Position numbers and translations under genes: made by a program. Of a stretch of 5,436 nucleotides of DNA, positions 1-5,291 are shown in pieces. The notes beneath the pieces are model-generated. The model did no database searches. It was not told where the DNA came from and was given only the letters and a program-made list of their open reading frames with translations. This DNA comes from an uncultured Collinsella sp. (GTDB lineage Bacteria > Actinomycetota > Coriobacteriia > Coriobacteriales > Coriobacteriaceae): positions 1 through 5,436 of the forward strand of contig CAUDAE010000119.1 of the NCBI GenBank assembly GCA_958447445.1, read 5' to 3'. Numbering within the stretch: position 1 is the first letter of the stretch; every line of letters begins with the position of its first letter.

Positions 1-244
1 CATTGCCGTCGAGCGTCATGGTGCCCTCGACGCGCGTACCCTCGATCAGGTCATTCATGCGGTTGATGCAGCGCAAAAACGTTGATTTGCCGCAGCCCGA
101 AGGGCCAATGAAGGAGGTGATGGAGTTTTTGGCAATGTTGAGGTCAAGCCCCGTCAGCGCATGACAGTCACCGTACCAAAAGTTGAAATCCTTGGCCGTA
201 ATGGCCGCTTGCTCCAACGTGGGAGCGGACTGATAAACGGACAT
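1..244 (-). CDS. pstB: Phosphate ABC transporter ATP-binding protein PstB (N-terminal part, cut by the window edge)
   Basis: This is the ATPase subunit of the PstSCAB phosphate importer. It sits on the cytoplasmic face of the PstC/PstA channel and powers uptake by ATP hydrolysis. My translation from the ATG at 244 gives 81 residues before the left edge. An aromatic A-loop candidate (Y24) lies in the stretch FWYGDCHAL. Walker A, GPSGCGKST, is at residues 47-55, and the following CINRMNDLI is characteristic of PstB rather than other ABC ATPases. The Q-loop, ABC signature and Walker B would lie outside the window. The start is supported by AAGGAG at 249-254, just upstream. The gene begins 12 nt after the pstA stop, so it belongs to the same transcript. 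The family is about 250-280 residues long, so roughly a third is visible. The identification is firm; completeness cannot be judged. Confidence 0.95.
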   Translation of the reverse strand, partial: MSVYQSAPTLEQAAITAKDFNFWYGDCHALTGLDLNIAKNSITSFIGPSGCGKSTFLRCINRMNDLIEGTRVEGTMTLDGN

Positions 245-248
245 GGGA

Positions 249-254
249 CTCCTT
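249..254 (-). promoter_or_regulatory. Ribosome binding site of pstB
   Basis: The minus strand reads AAGGAG, then four bases, then the ATG at 244. It lies in the 12-nt gap between pstA and pstB, so pstB can be initiated independently of coupling to pstA. The spacing is slightly short but usable. Confidence 0.7.
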
Positions 255-256
255 AA

Positions 257-1162
257 CTAGCGACGCTTGCGCGACAGGAAGCGCGCAAACAGGTTGAAGG
301 CCAGAATGATCACCATCAGCAAGAGCGCGGTGCCGTAGGCTGCGTTCATGTTGATGCCGTCGTTGGCAAGCAGGTACAGATGGACCGTCATGGGGCGGCC
401 GGAATCGAGCGGCGAAATAGGTAGATTGATGGCCTGGCCCATGGTGTAAAGTACAACCGCGGTCTCGCCAATGGCACGGCCGATGGCAAGGACGATGCCG
501 GTGGCGATGCGGCCAAAGGCGGAAGGAAGCACGATCTTGGAAACGACCTGCCACTTAGTGGCGCCCAAGCCATATGCGCCCCAACGGATATAGCGCGGCA
601 CGGCGCGAATAGCCTCCTCGGTGGTGCGCATGACGATAGGCAGCATCAGAAGCGCCAGCGCCAGGGCAGCCGAGACCATCGAAAGGCCCAGGCCCATGGC
701 CTCGACAAACAAGGCGTAGCCAAAGAGACCCATAACGATGGAGGGCACCGAGGCCAAAGCATCGGCAGCATAACGGATGAGCTCGACGACCTTGCCCTGT
801 TTGGCGTACTCGGCCAGATAGACGGCCGCTAGCACGGCGACCGGCGTACAGATGAGCATGGCGAGCGCCGTCACGTAGATGGTCGAGACAATCGTAGGCC
901 AAATGCCGCCCTCGGCGTTGACACCCTGGGGCCAACAGAAGATAAAGTCGAGCGAAATATGCGGTAAGCCATTAACAACCACGTAGGCGATGATAGCGAC
1001 CAGCACCAGCGTGGTGATGTAGGCCGCGGCGCGGAACACGCCGAGCATGATCTTGTTTGACAGGTCTTTGTTGATGCGGCCCTTCTTGCCGTGGGAAAGG
1101 GCACGCTTGATGCGCTCGCGCGACGAGGTCGTATCGACCGTCGCGTCAACGGAATCGGACAT
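257..1162 (-). CDS. pstA: Phosphate ABC transporter permease PstA
   Basis: This is one of the two membrane permeases forming the phosphate channel of PstSCAB. The 301-residue product matches the family length. A hydrophilic basic N-terminus of about 38 residues is followed by a transmembrane segment near 42-64, then hydrophobic segments near 92-117, 132-155, 160-180, 220-242 and 274-296, giving about six. The cytoplasmic coupling loop that contacts PstB is at about 193-219 and includes GATKWQ and LP. It is followed by GRAIGET (228-234), shared with PstC. The acidic residue that usually opens this EAA-type loop looks replaced (RWGAYGLG, W at 194). The start ATG at 1162 lies 3 nt after the pstC stop. 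The GAGGGGG at 1169-1175, inside the last pstC codons, serves as its ribosome binding site, so the two are probably translationally coupled. PstA is told from PstC by operon order and sequence style. Confidence 0.93.
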   Translation of the reverse strand: MSDSVDATVDTTSSRERIKRALSHGKKGRINKDLSNKIMLGVFRAAAYITTLVLVAIIAYVVVNGLPHISLDFIFCWPQGVNAEGGIWPTIVSTIYVTALAMLICTPVAVLAAVYLAEYAKQGKVVELIRYAADALASVPSIVMGLFGYALFVEAMGLGLSMVSAALALALLMLPIVMRTTEEAIRAVPRYIRWGAYGLGATKWQVVSKIVLPSAFGRIATGIVLAIGRAIGETAVVLYTMGQAINLPISPLDSGRPMTVHLYLLANDGINMNAAYGTALLLMVIILAFNLFARFLSRKRR

Positions 1163-1165
1163 AGC

Positions 1166-2092
1166 CTACCCCCTCTTCTTCTTGGAAATCAGACGGACGA
1201 TGCCCACCAGCGTGGCGGAGATGATAAACAGGACCACGCCCATGCCGAACAGCGCCGAGCGGTGCAGACCCGAGGAATAGCTCATGTCGAGCGCAATCTG
1301 GCTCGTGAGCGTCGAGATGGGGCTCGCAATGCTGTCGGGAATAACCGGGGCGTTACCCACGACCATGAGCACGGCCATGGTCTCGCCGATGGCACGGCCC
1401 ATACCCAGCACGATGGCATCCACGATACCCAGCTTGGCGGCAGGTAACACGACCTTATAGATGGTCTGCCACTTAGTAGCACCCATGGCATACGATGCCT
1501 CGCGAATGCCCATGGGAATGGAATTGAGGGCATCGATGGTAAGCGTCGTGATGGTAGGGACGATCATGATGGCGAGCACGAACCACGCTGTCAGCGCACC
1601 AAAACCAAGACCACCGGTCAGTTGCGCGATAAACGGACGAATGATGATCATGCCAAAGAAACCATAGATGATAGAAGGGATGCCGGCCAACAGGTCAACG
1701 GCAGGGCTGATGAGCTTGCGCACGCGCTTGCTGGCGATCTCGACCAGGTACACGGCCGTACCTACGCCCAGCGGCACGCCCATGGCGAGCGCACCGACGG
1801 TCACCAGACCTGAGCCGGCAAGCAGCGACATGATGCCGTAGTGGCCCTCAGAGGGCGCCCACGTAAAGCTAAAGAATTCCGCCAGACCGATGTCGGTAAA
1901 GACGGGCAGCGCCGAGTACGTGGTAAAGACAAAAATCAGGATGACGGTAACGACCGCCAAGAACGCGCAGGCAAAGAAGATCCACTGCAGCGCCTTCTCC
2001 TTGATATAGGTACTGCGCGATACGAGCGCCAGCTCGCGCTTCTTGGGCGTCTGAACATTCTGCTCAGTCTGGGAGTTTTCCTGTGCTTCCAT
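1166..2092 (-). CDS. pstC: Phosphate ABC transporter permease PstC
   Basis: This is the second membrane permease of the PstSCAB phosphate importer. Counted from the ATG at 2092 it has 308 residues. A polar N-terminus of about 35 residues precedes hydrophobic segments near 37-59, 86-118, 131-153, 167-190, 222-247 and 280-301, six in all. The coupling loop for PstB is at 198-223, with EASYAMGATKW and LP in the expected order, followed by GRAIGET (232-238). An in-frame GTG at 2101 would add three residues. However, the Shine-Dalgarno GGGGAG at 2101-2106 overlaps that GTG and stands 8 nt from the ATG at 2092, so I prefer the ATG. That ATG follows the pstS stop by one base, and pstA begins 3 nt after the pstC stop. 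The C-terminus is basic (SKKKRG). Confidence 0.94.
   Translation of the reverse strand: MEAQENSQTEQNVQTPKKRELALVSRSTYIKEKALQWIFFACAFLAVVTVILIFVFTTYSALPVFTDIGLAEFFSFTWAPSEGHYGIMSLLAGSGLVTVGALAMGVPLGVGTAVYLVEIASKRVRKLISPAVDLLAGIPSIIYGFFGMIIIRPFIAQLTGGLGFGALTAWFVLAIMIVPTITTLTIDALNSIPMGIREASYAMGATKWQTIYKVVLPAAKLGIVDAIVLGMGRAIGETMAVLMVVGNAPVIPDSIASPISTLTSQIALDMSYSSGLHRSALFGMGVVLFIISATLVGIVRLISKKKRG
1169..1175 (-). promoter_or_regulatory. Ribosome binding site of pstA inside the 3' end of pstC
   Basis: GAGGGGG on the minus strand covers the last sense codons of pstC, six bases ahead of the pstA ATG at 1162. Ribosomes finishing pstC would clear or reuse this site, which fits coupled, near-equal synthesis of the two permeases. 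Confidence 0.6.
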
Positions 2093-2093
2093 G

Positions 2094-2930
2094 CTACTCA
2101 CTCCCCTTCTCGTCGTTGGTGACGGGGATAAAGCCCGCCTCGCGAATCTGCTTGTCCATCTTTTCGGACGTCACGTAGTCGATGTAATCCTGCGCCTGCT
2201 GCGAAGGCGCACCCTTCACAAAGAAGTAAAGGTCGCGCGAGATGGGATAGCCGCCGCTCGCGACCGTCTTCTCGGACGCCTCAACATGATTGACCGAGAC
2301 GGCCTTGACCGAGGTCTTGGCGTTGAGGCTATCGACGAAGCCCAGCGAAATGTAGCCAATGGCACCGCGCGAACGAGATACCACGTCGCGCACCTGGCCC
2401 GTGCCCGAAAGAACGGCCGAGCGGCGATCGAACGGGGTGCCGTCCATCACGATGGTACGAAAGGCCTCACGCGTGCCGGACGCCTCATCTCGGTTGATAA
2501 CCTGAATCCTCAGGTCCTCGCCACCGACCTCTTTCCAATTGGTAATCTTGCCGGCGTAGATATCGCGGAGCTGCTCGGTCGAGAGGTTATCGACGGGGTT
2601 ATCGTCGTTCACGATGACCGCAATACCGTCGTGGGCAATGACGATGGGAGTCAGGCCCAGATCCAGTTCGTCGGCATTGAGTCCACGGGAGGAGCTGGCG
2701 ATATCGGCCGTGCCGGCGCTGACGGCCTCGATGCCAGCGGAAGAACCCAAACCGGAAACGAGCACGTCGATGCCGGTCTCCTCCTTAAAGCCCTCGGCCG
2801 CAATCTCGGCGATAGGAAGGCAGGTCGTGGAGCCAGCGACGGTAATGGAAGAGGTAGAAGATCCCGAAGAACAGGCGCACAGCGTAAGCGTAAGCACAGC
2901 GGCGCTCAGGACCGATACGATCTTTCTCAT
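2094..2930 (-). CDS. pstS: Phosphate-binding lipoprotein PstS
   Basis: This is the extracytoplasmic solute-binding subunit of the phosphate importer, delivering phosphate to PstC/PstA. Its 278 residues are typical of the shorter Gram-positive PstS type. It starts with a lipoprotein signal: MRK, a hydrophobic stretch at 4-17 and a lipobox LCAC with the lipidated cysteine probably at 20, then a Ser/Gly-rich tether. Ligand-site motifs appear in order: AGSTT (32-36), GSSAG (62-66), SSSRG (79-83) and SGTR (151-154). The ATG overlaps the pgeF stop as ATGA (2927-2930). I see no purine-rich Shine-Dalgarno just upstream, so translation probably depends on coupling to pgeF. No other in-frame start exists just ahead, and the signal peptide fixes this one. 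Its stop precedes the pstC ATG by one base. Confidence 0.96.
   Translation of the reverse strand: MRKIVSVLSAAVLTLTLCACSSGSSTSSITVAGSTTCLPIAEIAAEGFKEETGIDVLVSGLGSSAGIEAVSAGTADIASSSRGLNADELDLGLTPIVIAHDGIAVIVNDDNPVDNLSTEQLRDIYAGKITNWKEVGGEDLRIQVINRDEASGTREAFRTIVMDGTPFDRRSAVLSGTGQVRDVVSRSRGAIGYISLGFVDSLNAKTSVKAVSVNHVEASEKTVASGGYPISRDLYFFVKGAPSQQAQDYIDYVTSEKMDKQIREAGFIPVTNDEKGSE
2101..2106 (-). promoter_or_regulatory. Ribosome binding site that decides the pstC start
   Basis: GGGGAG on the minus strand lies within the end of pstS, 8 nt before the ATG at 2092. It overlaps the alternative in-frame GTG at 2099-2101 and so could not serve that codon. This favours the shorter PstC. Confidence 0.7.
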
Positions 2931-3727
2931 AGCATCACGCCGATCGCAGCATGGCGCCCACAGGTGCCGTTCTCGTTACGGTAGGAATAAAAGCGGTCGT
3001 TCTGACGCACAGTCGAAAGCTGGGTATCCACGATATTATCCGCGTCGACACCGACATCTACCAGCGCCTCGCAAATGGCAGCGGAAAGATTGAGCATGCG
3101 AGAGATGCTCGCATCGATGCACGAGAACTCGGCGGCAAAGCGATCCATGAGTTCCTGGGATACCTCATATTCGTCACCCAAGATATGGGGGCCGATATAG
3201 GCGGAAACGTCGCTCGCATCGCAGCCGGCAGCATCGCAAAGCGCCTGGCACGCCTTGGCAGAAATACGTGCAATCGTGCCCTTCCAACCGGAGTGCACCA
3301 CGGCAAATCCGCCAGGGGCCACCAGCACCACGGGAACGCAGTCGGCAAAGCAGAGCAGCACGGGCACGTTATGCGCCGTACAGACGATGGCATCGCAGCC
3401 CTCGGCAATCTGCTCGCGGACGTCCTCAAGGTCATCGGCGCCGTTCGAGGTCACCGCAACGATATGGTCACCATGGACCTGATTGGGAACGAGCAGGTTG
3501 TGCTCGCACTCGGCGGCACCCATAGCCTCGAGCGCGCGACGACGATTTTCTTGAACAGCAAAGGGGTCATCGCCAACATGCGAGCCCAAGTTGAGTGAGG
3601 AGTACGCATCTTCGGAAACACCACCGGCGCGCTCGGTGAAGGCAAAGCGAACATCGGATATCGCGCCCTCCACCAACGTAACTCCATCATGGTCGACACG
3701 CGAAACGTTGTCCGCACGTGCTGCCAT
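2927..3727 (-). CDS. pgeF: Peptidoglycan editing factor PgeF (YfiH/laccase-domain, DUF152 family)
   Basis: This belongs to the YfiH/PgeF/LACC1 family. In E. coli PgeF limits incorporation of wrong amino acids into peptidoglycan stems, and other members act on purine nucleosides; older databases call them polyphenol oxidases. From the ATG at 3727 it has 266 residues, a normal length. Family motifs are in order: TERAGGVSE (31-39), NLGSHVGDD (46-54), NQVHGD (82-87), CFADCVPV (126-133), HSGWKGT (145-151), YIGPHI (177-182) and RFYSYRNENGTCGR (245-258). The expected metal ligands H85, C130 and H145 are all present, so the enzyme should be active. The frame is open to an ATG at 3748, but AGGAGG at 3735-3740 lies 7 nt before the ATG at 3727 and would be coded within the longer form. 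The gene follows ftsZ, from which a terminator separates it, and its stop overlaps pstS. The family is certain; the in vivo substrate is not. Confidence 0.94.
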   Translation of the reverse strand: MAARADNVSRVDHDGVTLVEGAISDVRFAFTERAGGVSEDAYSSLNLGSHVGDDPFAVQENRRRALEAMGAAECEHNLLVPNQVHGDHIVAVTSNGADDLEDVREQIAEGCDAIVCTAHNVPVLLCFADCVPVVLVAPGGFAVVHSGWKGTIARISAKACQALCDAAGCDASDVSAYIGPHILGDEYEVSQELMDRFAAEFSCIDASISRMLNLSAAICEALVDVGVDADNIVDTQLSTVRQNDRFYSYRNENGTCGRHAAIGVML

Positions 3728-3734
3728 ACTAAAG

Positions 3735-3740
3735 CCTCCT
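3735..3740 (-). promoter_or_regulatory. Strong ribosome binding site of pgeF
   Basis: A perfect AGGAGG on the minus strand stands 7 nt before the ATG at 3727. It sets the pgeF start and excludes the ATG at 3748. It is among the strongest sites in the window and may also supply the ribosomes that reach the coupled pstS. Confidence 0.85.
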
Positions 3741-3755
3741 AATAACACAAGTACC

Positions 3756-3768
3756 GCGGCATCGCCGC
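3756..3768 (-). other. Small GC hairpin in the pgeF leader
   Basis: The minus strand reads GCGGC-GAT-GCCGC, a perfect 5-bp stem with a 3-nt loop, about 15 nt upstream of the pgeF ribosome binding site. No T-run follows, so it is not a terminator. It could shape the leader RNA or be chance in GC-rich DNA. Confidence 0.3.
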
Positions 3769-3806
3769 TACAGCCCGCGTTTATACGACTGTCATACTTC
3801 TCTAAA

Positions 3807-3812
3807 AGAATA
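3807..3812 (-). promoter_or_regulatory. Candidate -10 box for the pgeF-pst transcript
   Basis: TATTCT on the minus strand lies 20 nt downstream of the direct repeat at 3833-3850 and about 80 nt upstream of the pgeF ATG. No good -35 hexamer stands 16-18 nt ahead, as would be expected if an activator bound to the repeat replaced it. TATAAA at 3780-3785 is another candidate. A promoter somewhere in 3728-3887 is likely because a terminator closes ftsZ; this exact box is a guess. Confidence 0.25.
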
Positions 3813-3832
3813 CCTGCTGCGCTGGAGGCAAT

Positions 3833-3850
3833 CGTAAAGGGAACGTAAAG
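3833..3850 (-). promoter_or_regulatory. Candidate pho box: two exact 7-nt direct repeats, 4 nt apart
   Basis: The minus strand reads CTTTACG-TTCC-CTTTACG, two identical heptamers with an 11-nt period. Binding sites of PhoB/PhoP-type response regulators are direct repeats with this 11-nt period (7+4 in E. coli PhoB boxes), and the second base onward resembles their T-rich, AC-containing half-sites. The repeat lies between the ftsZ terminator and pgeF, upstream of a run that includes pstSCAB, where such a site is expected. The match to any specific consensus is only partial and only two units are clear. Confidence 0.5.
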
Positions 3851-3882
3851 AGATTGGAGGTTCTAGTTTACAAAGTCGAAAT

Positions 3883-3911
3883 AAAAAGGGCGCGTCCATA
3901 CGGACACGCCC
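3883..3911 (-). terminator. Rho-independent terminator after ftsZ
   Basis: On the minus strand GGGCGTGTCC (3902-3911) pairs with GGACGCGCCC (3888-3897) across a GTAT loop. The stem is 10 bp with one G-U pair, directly followed by TTTTT (3883-3887). It begins 26 nt after the ftsZ stop codon. It has the right polarity only for minus-strand transcription, since no T-run follows on the plus strand. It separates the division gene transcript from pgeF-pst. Confidence 0.9.
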
Positions 3912-3937
3912 CTGTGCACAACAATGCAAAGAACGAC

Positions 3938-5092
3938 TTAGAAGCTACCGCGCTTCAGGAAGTCGGGAAGCTCGAACTGATCGTTGCCGAAGTTAGGAAG
4001 CTCGGTGCCACCGACGTTGCGGGTCGGAGCGGCCTGAGCCGGGCTCGTGGCAGGAGCGGTGCGCTGCGGCTCAGCGGAGGCAGCGGCCTTGCTCTGAGAC
4101 TGCTGAGCAGCAAAGAGCTCGTCCTGACGGTTGACGTTGGAGTCGGAGAAGCCCGTAGCGATGACGGTGATACGCACCTGATCGCCCAGGGACTCGTCGA
4201 CAACGGTACCGAAGATGATGTTGGCCTCGGGGTCGACGGCGTTGGCGACAACGTCGGCGGCGTCGCTGATCTCCTGGATGCCCAGGTCCTTGGAACCGGC
4301 GATGGAGAGCAGCACGCGCGTGGCGCCATCGATGGAGCTCTCGAGCAGCGGGCTGGAGATGGCCTGCTGGGCAGCGTCGACGGCACGGGTATCCCCAGAA
4401 GAGGTACCGATACCCATCATGGCGGTACCGGCCTGCTTCATGATGGTCTTAACATCGGCGAAGTCCAAGTTGATGATACCGGGGACGGTGATGAGGTCGG
4501 TGATGCCCTGGGTGCCCTGGGAAAGGACGCCATCGGCAATCGCGAAGGCCTCGAGCATGGTGGTCTTCTTCTCGGCGATGTCGAGCAGCTTATCGTTAGG
4601 GATGACGATCATGGTGTCGACGCAATCGGAGAGGGTCTTAATGCCCTCCTCGGCGCTCTTCTTGCGCTTGCGGCCCTCGAAGGTGAAGGGCTTGGTCACG
4701 ACGGCGACGGTCAGCGCACCGACCTCGTTCATCGCGATATCGGCAACGATGGGAGCAGCGCCGGTACCGGTGCCACCGCCCTCGCCGCAGGTGATGAACA
4801 CCATGTCGGCGCCAGCGAGCGCCTCGGCAATGTCGTCGCGGGACTCATCGGCAGCCTTGCGGCCAACCTCGGGGTTGGCGCCGGCGCCCAGGCCGCGGGT
4901 AAGGTCGGTGCCGATGTGCACCTTGATATCGGCATCAGAGATCGCGAGTGCCTGAGCATCGGTGTTGATGGCAACAAACTCGACGCCGCGGATGCCCTCT
5001 TCGATCATTCGATTGACCGCGTTGGTACCGCCGCCGCCGACGCCGACCACCTTAATGACGGCAAGGTAGTTGTTGATCTCTGTCTCGTGCAT
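3938..5092 (-). CDS. ftsZ: Cell division protein FtsZ
   Basis: This is the tubulin-like GTPase that polymerises into the division ring in the cytoplasm. From the ATG at 5092 it has 384 residues, a normal length. Visible motifs are GVGGGGTNAVNRM (17-29), the tubulin signature GGGTGTG (105-111), FTFEG (136-140), the T7 synergy loop NLDFAD (208-213) with catalytic aspartates 210 and 213, and a linker of about 50 residues rich in Ala, Gln, Ser, Pro and Thr. The C-terminal peptide is ELPDFLKRGSF. The residue before the signature is Glu where FtsZ usually has Met, and the ELPxF core occurs twice near the C-terminus. The frame is open to an ATG at 5122, but GGAGG at 5099-5103 lies 6 nt before 5092, and the protein then begins MHETEINN like other FtsZ proteins. 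ftsQ lies upstream with no ftsA, as is usual in actinobacteria. Confidence 0.98.
   Translation of the reverse strand: MHETEINNYLAVIKVVGVGGGGTNAVNRMIEEGIRGVEFVAINTDAQALAISDADIKVHIGTDLTRGLGAGANPEVGRKAADESRDDIAEALAGADMVFITCGEGGGTGTGAAPIVADIAMNEVGALTVAVVTKPFTFEGRKRKKSAEEGIKTLSDCVDTMIVIPNDKLLDIAEKKTTMLEAFAIADGVLSQGTQGITDLITVPGIINLDFADVKTIMKQAGTAMMGIGTSSGDTRAVDAAQQAISSPLLESSIDGATRVLLSIAGSKDLGIQEISDAADVVANAVDPEANIIFGTVVDESLGDQVRITVIATGFSDSNVNRQDELFAAQQSQSKAAASAEPQRTAPATSPAQAAPTRNVGGTELPNFGNDQFELPDFLKRGSF
3959..4004 (-). repeat. Short duplication within the 3' end of ftsZ
   Basis: The 16-nt stretches at 3959-3974 and 3989-4004 match at 14 positions and are 30 nt apart, exactly ten codons. They encode ELPDF (374-378) and ELPNF (364-368), so the core of the FtsZ C-terminal protein-binding peptide appears twice in tandem. 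Confidence 0.7.
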
Positions 5093-5098
5093 GTCGGT

Positions 5099-5103
5099 CC
5101 TCC
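5099..5103 (-). promoter_or_regulatory. Ribosome binding site that decides the ftsZ start
   Basis: GGAGG on the minus strand stands 6 nt before the ATG at 5092. The upstream in-frame ATG at 5122 has only a poorly placed CAGGGG 12 nt away. This favours the 384-residue protein over the 394-residue one. Confidence 0.8.
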
Positions 5104-5127
5104 GAACAAAGGTTATAGCCATAGCAT

Positions 5128-5160
5128 GGGTCGACCCCTGCGCACATTAACCTTCAGGTT
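5128..5160 (-). other. Two dyads in the ftsZ leader
   Basis: A perfect 10-bp palindrome GGGTCGACCC (5128-5137) and an inverted repeat AACCT-TC-AGGTT (5149-5160) lie 11 nt apart, 36-68 nt before the ftsZ start. Either could be a protein-binding site or a weak RNA hairpin. Neither is followed by a T-run. No regulator can be named. Confidence 0.35.
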
Positions 5161-5185
5161 GAAAGTAAATGCAAAGGTAAACCGT

Positions 5186-5204
5186 ATTATGTTTGCACAT
5201 TATG
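5186..5204 (-). promoter_or_regulatory. Candidate -10 boxes for an ftsZ promoter
   Basis: CATAAT occurs twice on the minus strand, at 5186-5191 and 5199-5204, each five of six matches to TATAAT, in the AT-rich gap before ftsZ. A TTGACT lies upstream at 5222-5227, but its spacing to the boxes (about 17 nt too long or too short by several) does not make a standard promoter. The base composition shift against the flanking genes supports a promoter region; the exact start is unclear. Confidence 0.3.
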
Positions 5205-5213
5205 AACGTATCA

Positions 5214-5227
5214 GTCAAATAATTGAC
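5214..5227. other. Inverted repeat GTCAA-N4-TTGAC upstream of ftsZ
   Basis: Perfect 5-bp arms at 5214-5218 and 5223-5227 flank an AT-only 4-nt spacer. It lies just upstream of the candidate -10 boxes, a common place for a dimeric regulator to bind. No regulator is assigned and chance is possible for so short a dyad. Confidence 0.3.
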
Positions 5228-5291
5228 CGTGAAAACCAAACAAACCAGATAAACGGCGTGGTATGGCCCCTCAACAAAGCATCAACCAGCG

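Noticed and set aside
463..1399. Near-identical 19-nt stretches at 463-481 and 1381-1399
   Set aside because: They encode the GRAIGET motif shared by the paralogous permeases PstA and PstC. This is protein conservation, not a mobile or regulatory repeat.
2091..2984. A 297-codon plus-strand open frame opposite pstS
   Set aside because: It mirrors pstS codon by codon, has no family motif, and the minus-strand product has a signal peptide and all phosphate-binding motifs.
2951..3598. A 215-codon plus-strand open frame opposite pgeF
   Set aside because: It is antisense to a gene with complete PgeF motifs, and its own product matches nothing I recognise.
5123..5140. The in-frame ATG at 5122 as ftsZ start
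   Set aside because: No ribosome binding site is suitably placed, whereas the ATG at 5092 has GGAGG 6 nt upstream and gives an N-terminus like other FtsZ proteins.
5166..5184. TTTAC repeated in the ftsZ leader as another possible pho box
   Set aside because: The two units are 12 nt apart rather than 11 and share only five bases, which is weak in an AT-rich gap.
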